Source of the DNA: Trueperaceae bacterium
GTDB lineage: Bacteria; Deinococcota; Deinococci; Deinococcales; Trueperaceae
Length of the DNA stretch: 35,648 nucleotides
Assembly (NCBI GenBank): GCA_019454765.1
Contig: JACFNR010000029.1
Coordinates: forward strand, 1 to 35,648
Direction of reading: 5' to 3'
In this document: one piece after another, positions 6,214-15,039 of the stretch
Numbering within the stretch: the first letter of the stretch is position 1
Layout: the number at the start of each line of letters is the position of its first letter
Notes under the pieces: generated by a model
What the model was told of the DNA's origin: nothing
Database searches by the model: none
What the model saw: only the letters and a program-made list of their open reading frames with translations
Made by a program: the position numbers and the translations under genes

Positions 6214-8853
6214 ATGCTCAGCAGGCACACCCACGTCGTCCCCGGCAGGCTCGGCGAGCGCCGCCTGCGAGACGCCCTCGCGGCGGGCGGCGGTCTCGGT
6301 CACGTGATCACCACGCTGCCGGGGCTGGCGGCGCGGTTGGCGGGCGGCTTCGCGCGGGCGGCGACCGGGGCCGAGGTGCGCGCCGCCCTGCAGGAGCCGC
6401 CGGCGGCCGAGTTGACCACGCTGGCCGGCGTCGCCGTCATGCCCGGCTTCGCCCGGGCCGCGGCGCGGACGCTGCAGGCCGCCTGGCACGCGAACGTCGA
6501 CCTGGGCGAGCGCGCCACCGCGGGCGGGCGCTGGGCGGAGCTGGCCGCGCTCGAGAGGCACGTGGCCGCCTCCCTCGTGGGCGGCGCTCTACTGCCGCCG
6601 CGCCTCGTGGCGCTCGCTCGCGCTCGCGTCGCCAGGGCGCCCCGCCTCACGGGACCCGTCACGCTGCAGGGCCTGGCCGACGTGCCGCCCCTCTACCGCC
6701 CGCTCGTCGAAGAGCTCGCCGGCGTCGTGCCCGTTGCCTGGCGGGGCGCCTCGCCGCCGGCCCCGGCCTGGTTGCCGGCCACCGTGGCGTGGGCGGCGCC
6801 GGAGCCGCGGCCCCTGCCGACCGCGACCGTGGTGGGGTGCGCCGACCCGGACCACGAGGCGCTCGAAGCGCTCGGGTGGGCACGCGAGTTGATCGCCTCG
6901 GGTCGCCGGCCCGAGGAGGTCCTGATCGCCGCCGTTGACACCGCCGCCTACGACGACGCCATCGGCTTCCTGGCGGCGGAGGCCGGCATCCCGCTGCACG
7001 CGGCGCACGGCGTGAGGGCGCTCTCGACGCCCGTGGGCCAGGTCGTGGCCGCCCTGGCTGACGCCCTCGTGCGCGGTCCCGGGCAGGTCGAGGTCAGGCG
7101 CCTGGCTACCGCGGCGCGGCGCGCCAACGTGGGTCCGCTCGGCCTCGTACCCGAGGACTGGGCGGACGAGCTGGCGCCCGACGCCTTCCTAATCGACACG
7201 GAGCGGTGGCGGCGCGCGCTACGGCCCCTGGCGGCTCGCGAGTCACACCAGGCCGAGATCATCGTGCGCCTCGTCGCCGACCTCGAGCTCGGCCTCGCCG
7301 CGGCGCGGCGCGTCGGGGCGCGCTGGTTGGACGGCCGCGCGGCCGAGCTGTGGCGCCGCGCCATGGCCGACGGCCCGCCCGGCGTACTGGAGCAGACGTT
7401 GGCGCGCCTGCGGGTGGACGACGGCGTCGATCCGGCCGCCGCCGTCCTGTGGGGGCCGGCGGCCGCGCTCACGGCCTGGCCCCGCCCTCACGCCCGCCTA
7501 CTCGGCCTGTCGGCGCGCGGCTGGCCGCGCCGCGGCTCCGACGAGGACCCGCTCCTGCCGGAGCGGATCAGGCCGGGCCTGGTGCTCCGCGAGCGCAGCG
7601 TCACTCGCCAGGACGGCGACGCCTTCGCCGCGCTGGTCGCGGCGGCGCGGACGGAGCTCGTCGTGTCGTACCCCCGCAGGGATGCGAGGGGCCGCGTGGC
7701 GCCGCGTAGCCACCTCCTCGCCAGCCTGGCGGGCGCCACCACCGTCGAGGCGCGACGTGGCGCTGGCGATCGCGCCGTCACCGAGGCATACCGCCGCGCC
7801 GCCAGGCCCGCCGAGCTCGCCTCCGACCCCAGGCAGCGGCGGGCCGCCGCGGCGTACAGGGCCGCCTACTCGCCGGACCTCACGCCGCACGACGGCGTGG
7901 TGCGGCCCGATCACCCCGCGCTCGCGGCGGCGCTCGAGCGGGTGCAGTCCGCCACCTCGCTGCGGAGCCTGTTGCTCAACCCTCACGGTTACGTGGTCCG
8001 TTACGCCCTGCGCTGGGAGCGCCCCGAGCCGCGCACGGAGCTGCTCGCGCTCGACCCGGCCGCCCTAGGTACCCTGCTGCACCAGGTGCTCGAACGGGCG
8101 GCGCGGCCCGCGGCAGGCACGGACGGTGCCCCGCCGGACGTGAAGGGGAGGGTGGCGGCGGCGTGCCGGACGGTCGGCTCCGCCTGGGAGACGCGTTACC
8201 CCCTGCCACCGGAGGCGCTGTGGCGCAAGACGCTCGCGGCGGTGGAAGAGTGGGCCGTCTGGTCGCTCACGGTGGGAGCACCGCCCGGTTTCGGGGCCGA
8301 GAGCCACGTCGAGCTGCGCTTCGGCTACGCCGGGCAGGCCGCGCCTGCCGACGGGCTGCCCTGGGACCCCAGCGCGAGCGTGTTCGTGCCAGGCACCACG
8401 GTCAGGGTGCGCGGCGTGATCGACCGCCTCGACGTCGATCGCGCCCAGCGGCGCGTCCGGGTCGTCGACTACAAGTCGGGTCGCCCGGTCGCCCGCCTCG
8501 GCGGCCTCGAGGGGGGCGCGGAGCTGCAGCGCACGCTCTACACCGCGGCCGTGCGGCAGCTGCTCGGCGCCGACTGGGACGTGGAGGCGCTGCTGGTGCA
8601 TCCGCGTCAGCGGGTGGTGCTGCCGCTCGAGGACCCCGACTCCCACGTGCCGGTCCTCACGGCCGCCGTGACGCTCGCGGCGCGGTCCCTCCTGGCCGGC
8701 AACGCTCTGGCGGGGCCGGCCCTGGCAGCGCCGTTCGAGGACGCGCGGCTCGCCTTCCCCGCCTACGGCGCCGACCGCTACCTGGAGCTGAAGGGAGCCG
8801 CCCTCGCCGCGGCGAGGGGCGAGCTGGACGAGCTCCTTGGCGGCGCCACGTGA
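6214..8853 (+). CDS. addB: AddB-like helicase-nuclease subunit of AddAB
   Basis: An 879-residue protein of the AddB family, the partner of AddA in the enzyme that resects double-strand breaks and feeds RecA in homologous recombination. The C-terminal PD-(D/E)XK nuclease is visible as R-G-V-I-D-R-L-D (about 736-743) and V-V-D752-Y-K754-S-G, then a Q-R-T-L-Y motif. The N-terminal part is UvrD-like but has no usable Walker A, as is normal for AddB. The whole protein has only two cysteines, so it cannot hold the four-cysteine Fe-S cluster of Bacillus AddB. It is shorter than Bacillus AddB (about 1170). Start choice: ATG 6214 has GGAG just upstream; an in-frame GTG at 6097 would add an Arg/Ala-rich tail and precede the likely promoter. 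The stop overlaps the addA start (GTGA). Confidence 0.85.
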   Translation: MLSRHTHVVPGRLGERRLRDALAAGGGLGHVITTLPGLAARLAGGFARAATGAEVRAALQEPPAAELTTLAGVAVMPGFARAAARTLQAAWHANVDLGERATAGGRWAELAALERHVAASLVGGALLPPRLVALARARVARAPRLTGPVTLQGLADVPPLYRPLVEELAGVVPVAWRGASPPAPAWLPATVAWAAPEPRPLPTATVVGCADPDHEALEALGWARELIASGRRPEEVLIAAVDTAAYDDAIGFLAAEAGIPLHAAHGVRALSTPVGQVVAALADALVRGPGQVEVRRLATAARRANVGPLGLVPEDWADELAPDAFLIDTERWRRALRPLAARESHQAEIIVRLVADLELGLAAARRVGARWLDGRAAELWRRAMADGPPGVLEQTLARLRVDDGVDPAAAVLWGPAAALTAWPRPHARLLGLSARGWPRRGSDEDPLLPERIRPGLVLRERSVTRQDGDAFAALVAAARTELVVSYPRRDARGRVAPRSHLLASLAGATTVEARRGAGDRAVTEAYRRAARPAELASDPRQRRAAAAYRAAYSPDLTPHDGVVRPDHPALAAALERVQSATSLRSLLLNPHGYVVRYALRWERPEPRTELLALDPAALGTLLHQVLERAARPAAGTDGAPPDVKGRVAAACRTVGSAWETRYPLPPEALWRKTLAAVEEWAVWSLTVGAPPGFGAESHVELRFGYAGQAAPADGLPWDPSASVFVPGTTVRVRGVIDRLDVDRAQRRVRVVDYKSGRPVARLGGLEGGAELQRTLYTAAVRQLLGADWDVEALLVHPRQRVVLPLEDPDSHVPVLTAAVTLAARSLLAGNALAGPALAAPFEDARLAFPAYGADRYLELKGAALAAARGELDELLGGAT

Positions 8854-11800
8854 CGGGCCTCGCGCCGACCCCGCTGCCGGACGCCGCAGCACGCCGCACG
8901 GCGCTGACGGACCTCGGTCACGGCCTGCTGGTGGAGGCGGGCGCGGGCTCCGGCAAGACCGCGGTGCTTGCGGGCCGCGTGGCGTGGCTGCTTGCCGGCG
9001 GGGTGGAGCCACGGCACGTGGCCGCCATCACCTTCACCGAGCTCGCGGCTGCGGAGCTGGCTTCTCGGGTGCGCGACTACGTGACGAGCCTCGCGGCCGG
9101 CGTCGTCCCGGCGCCGCTCGAGCCGGCGTTCGGCGCCGCCCCGACGGTCGAGCAGCGCCGCCACCTCGCGGCCGCCCTCCCGGCTCTCGACGAGCTCACC
9201 AGCACGACCATCCACGGCTTCGCGCGCGAGCTGACGCTCCCGTACCCGGTCGAGGCGGGGATCGACCCGGGTGCCACCGTGCTCGACGCCGCGGAGGCGG
9301 AACTGCTGTTCGGCGACGTCTTCGGCGCCTGGTTGCGGCGCAGGCTCGGCGGGCGGGCTCGGGACGACGCCACGGACCCGCTCGTCCATCTCATGTCTCA
9401 CCCGGCGGCGCCCGGGCCGGACGCCGTAAAGGAGCTGGCGTTGCTGCTGCGCGCCCACCCCGGCGCCGCGACGCCCGCCGCCGACGTGACCGGCGCGGTA
9501 AGGGGCGCCTTGGCCGCGGCCGCCGCGCTCTGCGGCCTCATAGGCGCCGAGCCGGCGGCGCCCGAGCCGTTGGTGGCCCTGGCGGCGGCGGTGGACGCCT
9601 GGCTGGCGCCGATCGCCGCGGCCCCAAGCACCACCGAGGCCGCCACCGCCGCGCTGTCGGGCGAGCCCGGTCCGCTCTTCACGCAGCAGCTGACCGTCAG
9701 GGCGCTCCGGTCCAAGGGGGCCTGGCTCGAGGCGGTGGCGGCAGCGGGGGCGTCCAAGGCCGCGGCCGCCGCCGGCTACGCCGCGCTGCAGGAGGCCCAC
9801 GGCGCCTTCGCTGCCGCGGCCGTGGCCCTCACGGCCGCGAGCGTGGACCACCTCCTCGGCCTGCTGGTCGCGGCCCTGCGCGAGATGTTGGCCGAGTACG
9901 GCGCCGCCAAGCGCGAGAGGGCAGCGGTCGACTTCGACGACCTGATCGCGAACGCGGCGGCGCTCCTCCGCGAACACGAGGTCGTGAGGGCCGAGCTGGC
10001 CGCGCGCTACCGCCACGTGCTCGTCGACGAGTTCCAGGACACGGACCCGTCGCAGGCCGAGATCGTGTGGCGCCTCACCGGCGAGCCGCGGCCGGGCGAC
10101 TGGCGCGCTTGGCCGGCGCGCCCCGCAGCCAGGTTCGTCGTGGGCGACCCCAACCAGTCCATCTACCGCTTCCGCGGTGCGGACCCCGGCACCTACGCCG
10201 CGTTGCGAGGCGGGCTGGAGCGCGACCCCGGCTCGCTGACCCTCGCCCTCACGGAGAACTTCAGGTCGGTCCCCGCCCTCCTGGCCAACGCCAACCTCAC
10301 CTTCGCCGCGCCCTTGTCGGCGTCCGGCCAGGCGGGCTACGCGAACCTCGGCGCCCGCCGCCCGGACGGGCGGGGCGCGGCGCTCGTGCGGCTCCAGGTC
10401 GGGGCGGCCGCCGAGCCGACCGCGGCCGGGGGCGACGGCCCCCACGCGGCGGCCGAGCGCTACATGGAGGAGAAGCGCGCGGCAGAGGCGCGGGCGGTGG
10501 CGAGCCTCTGCCGGCGGCTGGTGGACGGCGCGACCGATTTGCTGGACGGACCGGTCAGTCCAGGCGACATCGCGCTCCTCGCCCCCACCAGCACGGGTCT
10601 CGAGCACCACGAGCGTGCGCTCGAGGCGCTCGGCCTCGACGTCGCCAGCCAGGCGGGCAAGGGGTTCTACCGACGACAGGAGGTGCAGGACATGGTGGCC
10701 CTCACCTGCGCGCTCGCCGACCCCGCCAACACCCTCGCCCTCGGCGCCTTCCTCCACGGCCCGATGGTCGGCGTCACGCTGGAGGAGCTGCTCGACGTCG
10801 CCCACGCCCTCGCCGCGGCCGGCGCGGAGCCGCAGCTGAGCCTCCGCACCGACCCCGCCCTCGTGCCCGTCCCGCGCGTCGCCGAGGTCATCGCCGCCCT
10901 CGCGCCCCTGTCCGCGGCGCGCGCGACCACCCCGCCCCACGCCCTCCTCGCGGCGGCCTGCGAGGCGCTGGAGCTCAGGGCCACCCTGGTGAACCGCCAC
11001 CCGCGCAGCGCCGAACGGGCGCTCGCCAACCTCGACCGCTTCCTGCGGGCGGCCAAGGCGTACGAGTCGCGCGGCCTGCAGGCCTACGCCGACGCCACCT
11101 GGCGCGCGTGGCTCGACACGGAGACCGCTCCCGAGGGGCAGGTCGACGCCGTGGAGGACGCCGTCACCCTCATCACCATGCACTCGGCCAAGGGCCTCGA
11201 GTGGCGCGTCGTCATACCCGTCGGGTCCATGGCAGGCCCGGCCAGGTGGCAGGAACCCTGGTACAGCCGTCACTCCGGCCGGCCTGTCATGAGCCTCCTC
11301 GGCCACGCCGGCTCGGACGCCGACGCCCTGCAGGAGGCGGAGCGCGCCGACCGCCGCGCCGAGCGCCTCCGGCTCTGGTACGTGACGGCCACGCGCGCCC
11401 GCGACCTCCTGGTCGTCCCGACGTTCGCGTTCGACGCCGCAACGGACGCCTGGTGCGACCTGGTCCCCTGGCAGGAGGTCGTGCCGTGGCGCACCGTGAC
11501 GGCCACGGAGGCGCCCACGCGCGCTGCGGCCTCCGGCCCCAGCGACCGCGGCCCGACGAGAGACGAGTTCGAGGCGCAATCCGCCGCGGTGGCCCGCGCC
11601 GTCAGGCACGTGGAGCGGCGCGCCCCAAGCCGGCGCGACGAACCGCCGGCGGCGTCGGCCGCCGCGACCGACGCCCCCGCACCACCGGCCCTGACGCCGG
11701 AGCTCGGCGAGTGGGTCCTGAGCACGCTCGACGCCGACGACGACGCCCTCCCCACCGACCGGCCCGCGGCAGGCACCACGCGCGGCGTGCTGCTTCACAA

Positions 11801-12248
11801 GCTCATGGAGGAGATCGTGGAGGGCGACACCGCGCCCACGCCGCCAGACCTGACGCGGCGGGCGGAGGAGCTGCTGGCGGCACTCGCCACGGACGACCCC
11901 GGCGTGGCGCCCGCCGACGTGGCCGCCATGGCGCACCGCGCCTGGCACGCCCCCGAGGTGCGGGCGTTGAGCGGGAGGCTGTGGGCCGAGGTGCCGGTGG
12001 CGGGCGTCGAACGCGATCCGGCTACCGGGGCCGAGGTCGTCTGGAGCGGGGTGGCCGACGCCGTGGCGATCGACGCCGCCGGCCACCCCGAGGCGGTGAT
12101 CGACTGGAAGTCGGACCGCGCCCCGACGGAACCGACGCTCGCCCGCTACCGGGAGCAGGTCCGCGCCTACCTTCGTCTCACGGGCGCGCCCCTCGGCCTC
12201 GTCGTCCTGGCGGCCTCCGGCGAGGTCCTGCGCGTCACGGCCCACTGA
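8850..12248 (+). CDS. addA: AddA-like ATP-dependent helicase/exonuclease
   Basis: A 1132-residue UvrD/RecB-type superfamily 1A helicase fused to a C-terminal nuclease. Motif I is A-G-A-G-S-G-K-T (30-37). Motif II is V-D393-E394-F-Q-D, followed by V-V-G-D-P-N-Q-S-I-Y-R-F-R-G-A-D (motif III), an E-N-F-R-S segment (motif IV), M-H-S-A-K-G-L-E-W (motif V) and Y-V-T-A-T-R-A (motif VI). The nuclease core is V-I-D1085-W-K1087-S-D with a downstream Q-V-R-A-Y-L motif. It is a 3'-5' DNA translocase that works with AddB in break processing. The GTG start (8850) overlaps the addB stop by four bases, so the two are coupled. The open frame extends upstream inside addB, but that part is a shadow. Next comes an 81-bp gap to thiP. 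Confidence 0.92.
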   Translation: MTGLAPTPLPDAAARRTALTDLGHGLLVEAGAGSGKTAVLAGRVAWLLAGGVEPRHVAAITFTELAAAELASRVRDYVTSLAAGVVPAPLEPAFGAAPTVEQRRHLAAALPALDELTSTTIHGFARELTLPYPVEAGIDPGATVLDAAEAELLFGDVFGAWLRRRLGGRARDDATDPLVHLMSHPAAPGPDAVKELALLLRAHPGAATPAADVTGAVRGALAAAAALCGLIGAEPAAPEPLVALAAAVDAWLAPIAAAPSTTEAATAALSGEPGPLFTQQLTVRALRSKGAWLEAVAAAGASKAAAAAGYAALQEAHGAFAAAAVALTAASVDHLLGLLVAALREMLAEYGAAKRERAAVDFDDLIANAAALLREHEVVRAELAARYRHVLVDEFQDTDPSQAEIVWRLTGEPRPGDWRAWPARPAARFVVGDPNQSIYRFRGADPGTYAALRGGLERDPGSLTLALTENFRSVPALLANANLTFAAPLSASGQAGYANLGARRPDGRGAALVRLQVGAAAEPTAAGGDGPHAAAERYMEEKRAAEARAVASLCRRLVDGATDLLDGPVSPGDIALLAPTSTGLEHHERALEALGLDVASQAGKGFYRRQEVQDMVALTCALADPANTLALGAFLHGPMVGVTLEELLDVAHALAAAGAEPQLSLRTDPALVPVPRVAEVIAALAPLSAARATTPPHALLAAACEALELRATLVNRHPRSAERALANLDRFLRAAKAYESRGLQAYADATWRAWLDTETAPEGQVDAVEDAVTLITMHSAKGLEWRVVIPVGSMAGPARWQEPWYSRHSGRPVMSLLGHAGSDADALQEAERADRRAERLRLWYVTATRARDLLVVPTFAFDAATDAWCDLVPWQEVVPWRTVTATEAPTRAAASGPSDRGPTRDEFEAQSAAVARAVRHVERRAPSRRDEPPAASAAATDAPAPPALTPELGEWVLSTLDADDDALPTDRPAAGTTRGVLLHKLMEEIVEGDTAPTPPDLTRRAEELLAALATDDPGVAPADVAAMAHRAWHAPEVRALSGRLWAEVPVAGVERDPATGAEVVWSGVADAVAIDAAGHPEAVIDWKSDRAPTEPTLARYREQVRAYLRLTGAPLGLVVLAASGEVLRVTAH

Positions 12249-12282
12249 CGGGCGGTCGGGGTGGCGGCTAGGCAGGCGGGTG

Positions 12283-12306
12283 CGCCGCGGGGCGCGCCGC
12301 GGGGCG
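12283..12306. repeat. 12-bp tandem repeat upstream of thiP
   Basis: Two perfect copies of a 12-bp GC-only unit lie at 12283-12294 and 12295-12306, in the short gap between addA and thiP, just before the thiP -10 box. No THI-box motifs occur here. The function is unknown and may simply reflect slippage. Confidence 0.7.
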
Positions 12307-12316
12307 GCGCCCGGCC

Positions 12317-12322
12317 TACACT
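12317..12322 (+). promoter_or_regulatory. -10 box of a leaderless thiP promoter
   Basis: TACACT is followed by 7 nt and the GTG start at 12330, the spacing at which transcription would begin on the start codon. No -35 box is visible. The arrangement matches other TANNNT-start pairs in this window (16828, 17281, 31349). Confidence 0.55.
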
Positions 12323-12329
12323 GGGCGCA

Positions 12330-13925
12330 GTGCCCCGCCACCTCCTGACGCGACTCTCGGGCGCGGCCGCGACGCTCTTCCTCGCCGCCTTCCTGGCCGT
12401 GCCGCTCGCCGTGATCGTCGGCCGCAGCCTCACGCCGGCGCCCGGCGAGGCGTTCGGCGCCGGCTTCCTCGCCGCCCTCGTCGACCAGTACTACCTCGGA
12501 CGCATCGCCTTCACGCTCCTACAGGCGCTCCTCTCCACCGCGTTGACGGTCGCGCTGGGGCTGCCGACGGCGCTGCTGCTCGCCCGTTACGCCTTCCGCG
12601 GCAAGCGCGCGCTGACGGCGGCCTTCACCGTGCCCTTCGTCATGCCGACGGTCGTCGCCGGCATCGGCTTCCTGGCGCTCGTCGGACCGCGCGGCGCGCT
12701 GGGAGTCGACCTGCGCGACACCCTCGCCGTCGTCCTGCTGGCGCACGTCTTCTACAACTTCGCGGTCGTGGCGCGAGTGGTGAGCGGCTTCCTCGCCGGG
12801 GTGGCGCCGCGCCTCGAGGAGGCCGCGGCCACCCTCGGCGCGACCGAGCGGCGGACGTTGTGGCGCGTCACGCTGCCGCTGGCGCTGCCCGCCACGCTCG
12901 CCTCTGCGTTGCTCGTGTTCCTCTTCTGCTTCACGAGCTTCGGCGTCATCGTCATCCTGGCGCCGGCGGCGCGCTTCGCCACCCTGGAGGTCGAGATCTA
13001 CCGCCTCACCGCCCGCCTCCTCGAGCTCGACGCGGCCGCCGCCCTCGCCCTCGTGCAGCTCGTGCTGATGGTCGGCCTCGGCTTCCTCTACACGCGTCTG
13101 CAGGAGCGACTGGCCGTGAGCGTGACACCGGGCGACGCCGCGCGTGCCCCGCGTGGCGGCGCCCGCGCCCTGGTCGGCGTCACGCTGCTCGCCACCGGCG
13201 CCCTCGTGCTGGCGCCGCTCGTCGCCCTGGCGGCGCGCTCGTTCGCGGCGCCCGGCGCGGACTGGCCCTCGCTCGGCAACTACGCGCGGCTGCTCGCGCC
13301 TTCGACGACCGTCGGCTTCACGGGCCTGTGGCCGGCCCTACGCAACTCGCTGGCGTTCGCGGTCGGCAGCGCCGGCCTCGCGCTGTTCATCGGCTTCCTG
13401 TTCGCTCACGCCGTCGCGCGCGGCGGTTGGCGTTGGCTCGATCAGGCCAGCCTACTGCCCCTCGCCACCAGCCCTGTGACGCTGGCGTTCGGCTACCTGC
13501 TCACCTACCCCCTCCTCGTCGGCTCCGCCTGGGGCGTGCCGCTCGCGCACGCGCTGCTCGCCTTCCCCTTCGTGACGCGCACCCTCCTACCCGCCTACCG
13601 CGCCCAACCGCCCGCGCTGGCCGACGCCGCCGCCACGCTCGGCGCCGGACCCCTGCGCACCCTGCTGCGAGTCGAGCTCCCGCTTCTGGCGCCCGCCACG
13701 GCGACGGCGTTCGCCTTCGCCTTCGCCGTGTCGATGGGGGAGTTCGGCGCCACACTGCTCCTGGTGCGCCCCGAGTACGCCACCCTGCCGGTGGCCATCT
13801 TCGACCGCCTCGGCAGGCCCGGCGCCGCCAACTACGGCGAGGCCCTCGCGCTCGCCGTCGTGCTCATGGTCATCACGGCCGTCGTGATGCTCGTCCTGCA
13901 GCGCCGCGGCCGCGGCGAGTTCTGA
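12330..13925 (+). CDS. thiP: thiamine ABC transporter permease ThiP
   Basis: A 531-residue inner-membrane permease made of two fused binding-protein-dependent transport domains, each with about six helices, as in ThiP and FbpB. Each half has an EAA loop that contacts the ATPase: E-E-A-A-A-T-L-G-A (about 163-171) in the first half and A-D-A-A-A-T-L-G-A in the second. Start choice: GTG 12330 comes 7 nt after a TACACT box and is followed by a normal basic N-terminus and the first helix; an in-frame GTG at 12261 adds a Gly/Arg-rich tail. It forms an operon with thiQ (88 nt downstream) and the TPP kinase. Identification as thiamine rather than iron transport rests on the kinase and on thiB. Confidence 0.88.
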   Translation: MPRHLLTRLSGAAATLFLAAFLAVPLAVIVGRSLTPAPGEAFGAGFLAALVDQYYLGRIAFTLLQALLSTALTVALGLPTALLLARYAFRGKRALTAAFTVPFVMPTVVAGIGFLALVGPRGALGVDLRDTLAVVLLAHVFYNFAVVARVVSGFLAGVAPRLEEAAATLGATERRTLWRVTLPLALPATLASALLVFLFCFTSFGVIVILAPAARFATLEVEIYRLTARLLELDAAAALALVQLVLMVGLGFLYTRLQERLAVSVTPGDAARAPRGGARALVGVTLLATGALVLAPLVALAARSFAAPGADWPSLGNYARLLAPSTTVGFTGLWPALRNSLAFAVGSAGLALFIGFLFAHAVARGGWRWLDQASLLPLATSPVTLAFGYLLTYPLLVGSAWGVPLAHALLAFPFVTRTLLPAYRAQPPALADAAATLGAGPLRTLLRVELPLLAPATATAFAFAFAVSMGEFGATLLLVRPEYATLPVAIFDRLGRPGAANYGEALALAVVLMVITAVVMLVLQRRGRGEF

Positions 13926-13962
13926 AGCGCCTCCTCGGGGCCGGCCGCGAGGGACGCGCCGG

Positions 13963-13968
13963 TATGAT
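13963..13968 (+). promoter_or_regulatory. possible internal -10 box before thiQ
   Basis: TATGAT stands out in the GC-rich 88-nt gap between thiP and thiQ, 45 nt before the thiQ GTG. No -35 partner is evident. It could give an internal promoter for thiQ and the kinase. Confidence 0.3.
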
Positions 13969-14013
13969 GCAGCGCAGCGTGCCGCCCGCCACCCCCAACC
14001 CCGCCCCCGCGCC

Positions 14014-15039
14014 GTGAACCTGCGCCTCGAGCGACTCACGAAGCGGTTCGGCGCCGTGACCGCCGTCTCGGACGTCAGCCTCGACCTGCCGGCGGGCACC
14101 ACCCTCGCCCTGCTCGGGCCGAGCGGCTGCGGCAAGAGCACGCTGCTGCGGCTCGTGGCCGGACTCGAGACGCCGGACGGCGGCAGCGTCGCGCTCGGTA
14201 GCGAGGACCTCACCAGCGTGGCGCCGGCGAAGCGCGGCTTCGGGATGGTGTTCCAGGACTTCGCCCTCTTCCCTCACCTCGACGTGGCCGCCAACGTGGC
14301 GTTCGGCCTGGTGGAGGGGCGCGTGCCGGAGCCGGGGCGCAGCGCGCGCGTGGCTGAGCTGTTGGCGTTGGTCGGCCTGACCGGACTGGAGCGGCGTCGC
14401 GTCCACCAGCTGAGCGGCGGCCAGCAGCAACGGGTCGCGTTGGCGCGCGCGCTGGCGCCGACCCCCCGCCTGCTCCTCCTCGACGAGCCCCTCTCCGACC
14501 TGGACGCTCGCCTGCGCGAGCTCCTGAAGCTCGAGCTAAGGACCATCCTGGCGGGCTCCCCCGCCGGCGCCATCTACGTCACCCACGACCAGGTGGAGGC
14601 GTTCACTGTCGCCGACCGCGTGGCGCTCATGCGGGGCGGCGCGCTCGTGCAGGTCGGCCCGGGCGAGGAGCTGCTCGAGGCGCCGGCGGACGCGTGGGCC
14701 GCGAGGTTCCTTGGCCACGAGAACGTCTTCGAGGGCGCCGCGGGGGCACGGCTGCCCGTGAGCGCGCCGCCGGGGGGCGCCGTGCTACTGCGCGCCGACC
14801 GCACCCGGCTCGTGGCGCCGGACGCCGGCGGCGTCACGGCCACCGTGACCGCGGCGGGGCGCGAGGGACTGGCCTGGCGCCTCGTCCTGAGCGCGGGCGC
14901 GTGGGGGGTGCAGGTCGTGTGGCGCGGTCACGACCGCGAGCTGCCGGAGCGGCCCACGCCCGGCACGACGTTCGGCCTCGTGACGCCGCCCGACTCGTGG
15001 CGCGCGCTGGCCGGCACTGGGAGGACGGACGATGTCTGA
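14014..15039 (+). CDS. thiQ: thiamine ABC transporter ATP-binding protein ThiQ
   Basis: A 341-residue cytoplasmic ATPase that powers ThiBP. Visible motifs: Walker A G-P-S-G-C-G-K-S (about 35-42), Q-loop in V-F-Q-D-F-A-L-F-P-H, signature L-S-G-G-Q-Q-Q-R (about 133-140), Walker B L-L-L-L-D-E-P-L-S-D-L-D, and switch histidine in V-T-H-D-Q. It is longer than Escherichia coli ThiQ (about 232) because of a C-terminal TOBE-like extension (about 235-330), as in FbpC/PotA-type ATPases. From sequence alone it could be an iron or polyamine importer ATPase; position between thiP and a thiamine pyrophosphokinase makes ThiQ the best call. The start is GTG 14014. Its last eight bases overlap the next gene, so translation is coupled. 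Confidence 0.85.
   Translation: MNLRLERLTKRFGAVTAVSDVSLDLPAGTTLALLGPSGCGKSTLLRLVAGLETPDGGSVALGSEDLTSVAPAKRGFGMVFQDFALFPHLDVAANVAFGLVEGRVPEPGRSARVAELLALVGLTGLERRRVHQLSGGQQQRVALARALAPTPRLLLLDEPLSDLDARLRELLKLELRTILAGSPAGAIYVTHDQVEAFTVADRVALMRGGALVQVGPGEELLEAPADAWAARFLGHENVFEGAAGARLPVSAPPGGAVLLRADRTRLVAPDAGGVTATVTAAGREGLAWRLVLSAGAWGVQVVWRGHDRELPERPTPGTTFGLVTPPDSWRALAGTGRTDDV

Noticed and set aside
8163-8849. Upstream extension of addA
   Set aside because: This part overlaps addB and is Arg-rich shadow; the GTGA junction at 8850 gives a normal N-terminus just before Walker A.
12249-12329. Second TPP riboswitch before thiP
   Set aside because: No CTGAGA, GGGGTG or final THI block in the 81-bp gap.
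8778-12341. 1187-residue minus-strand open frame opposite addA
   Set aside because: Composition is that of an antisense shadow (Arg/Gly/Val-rich, no domains), while the plus strand has complete helicase motifs.
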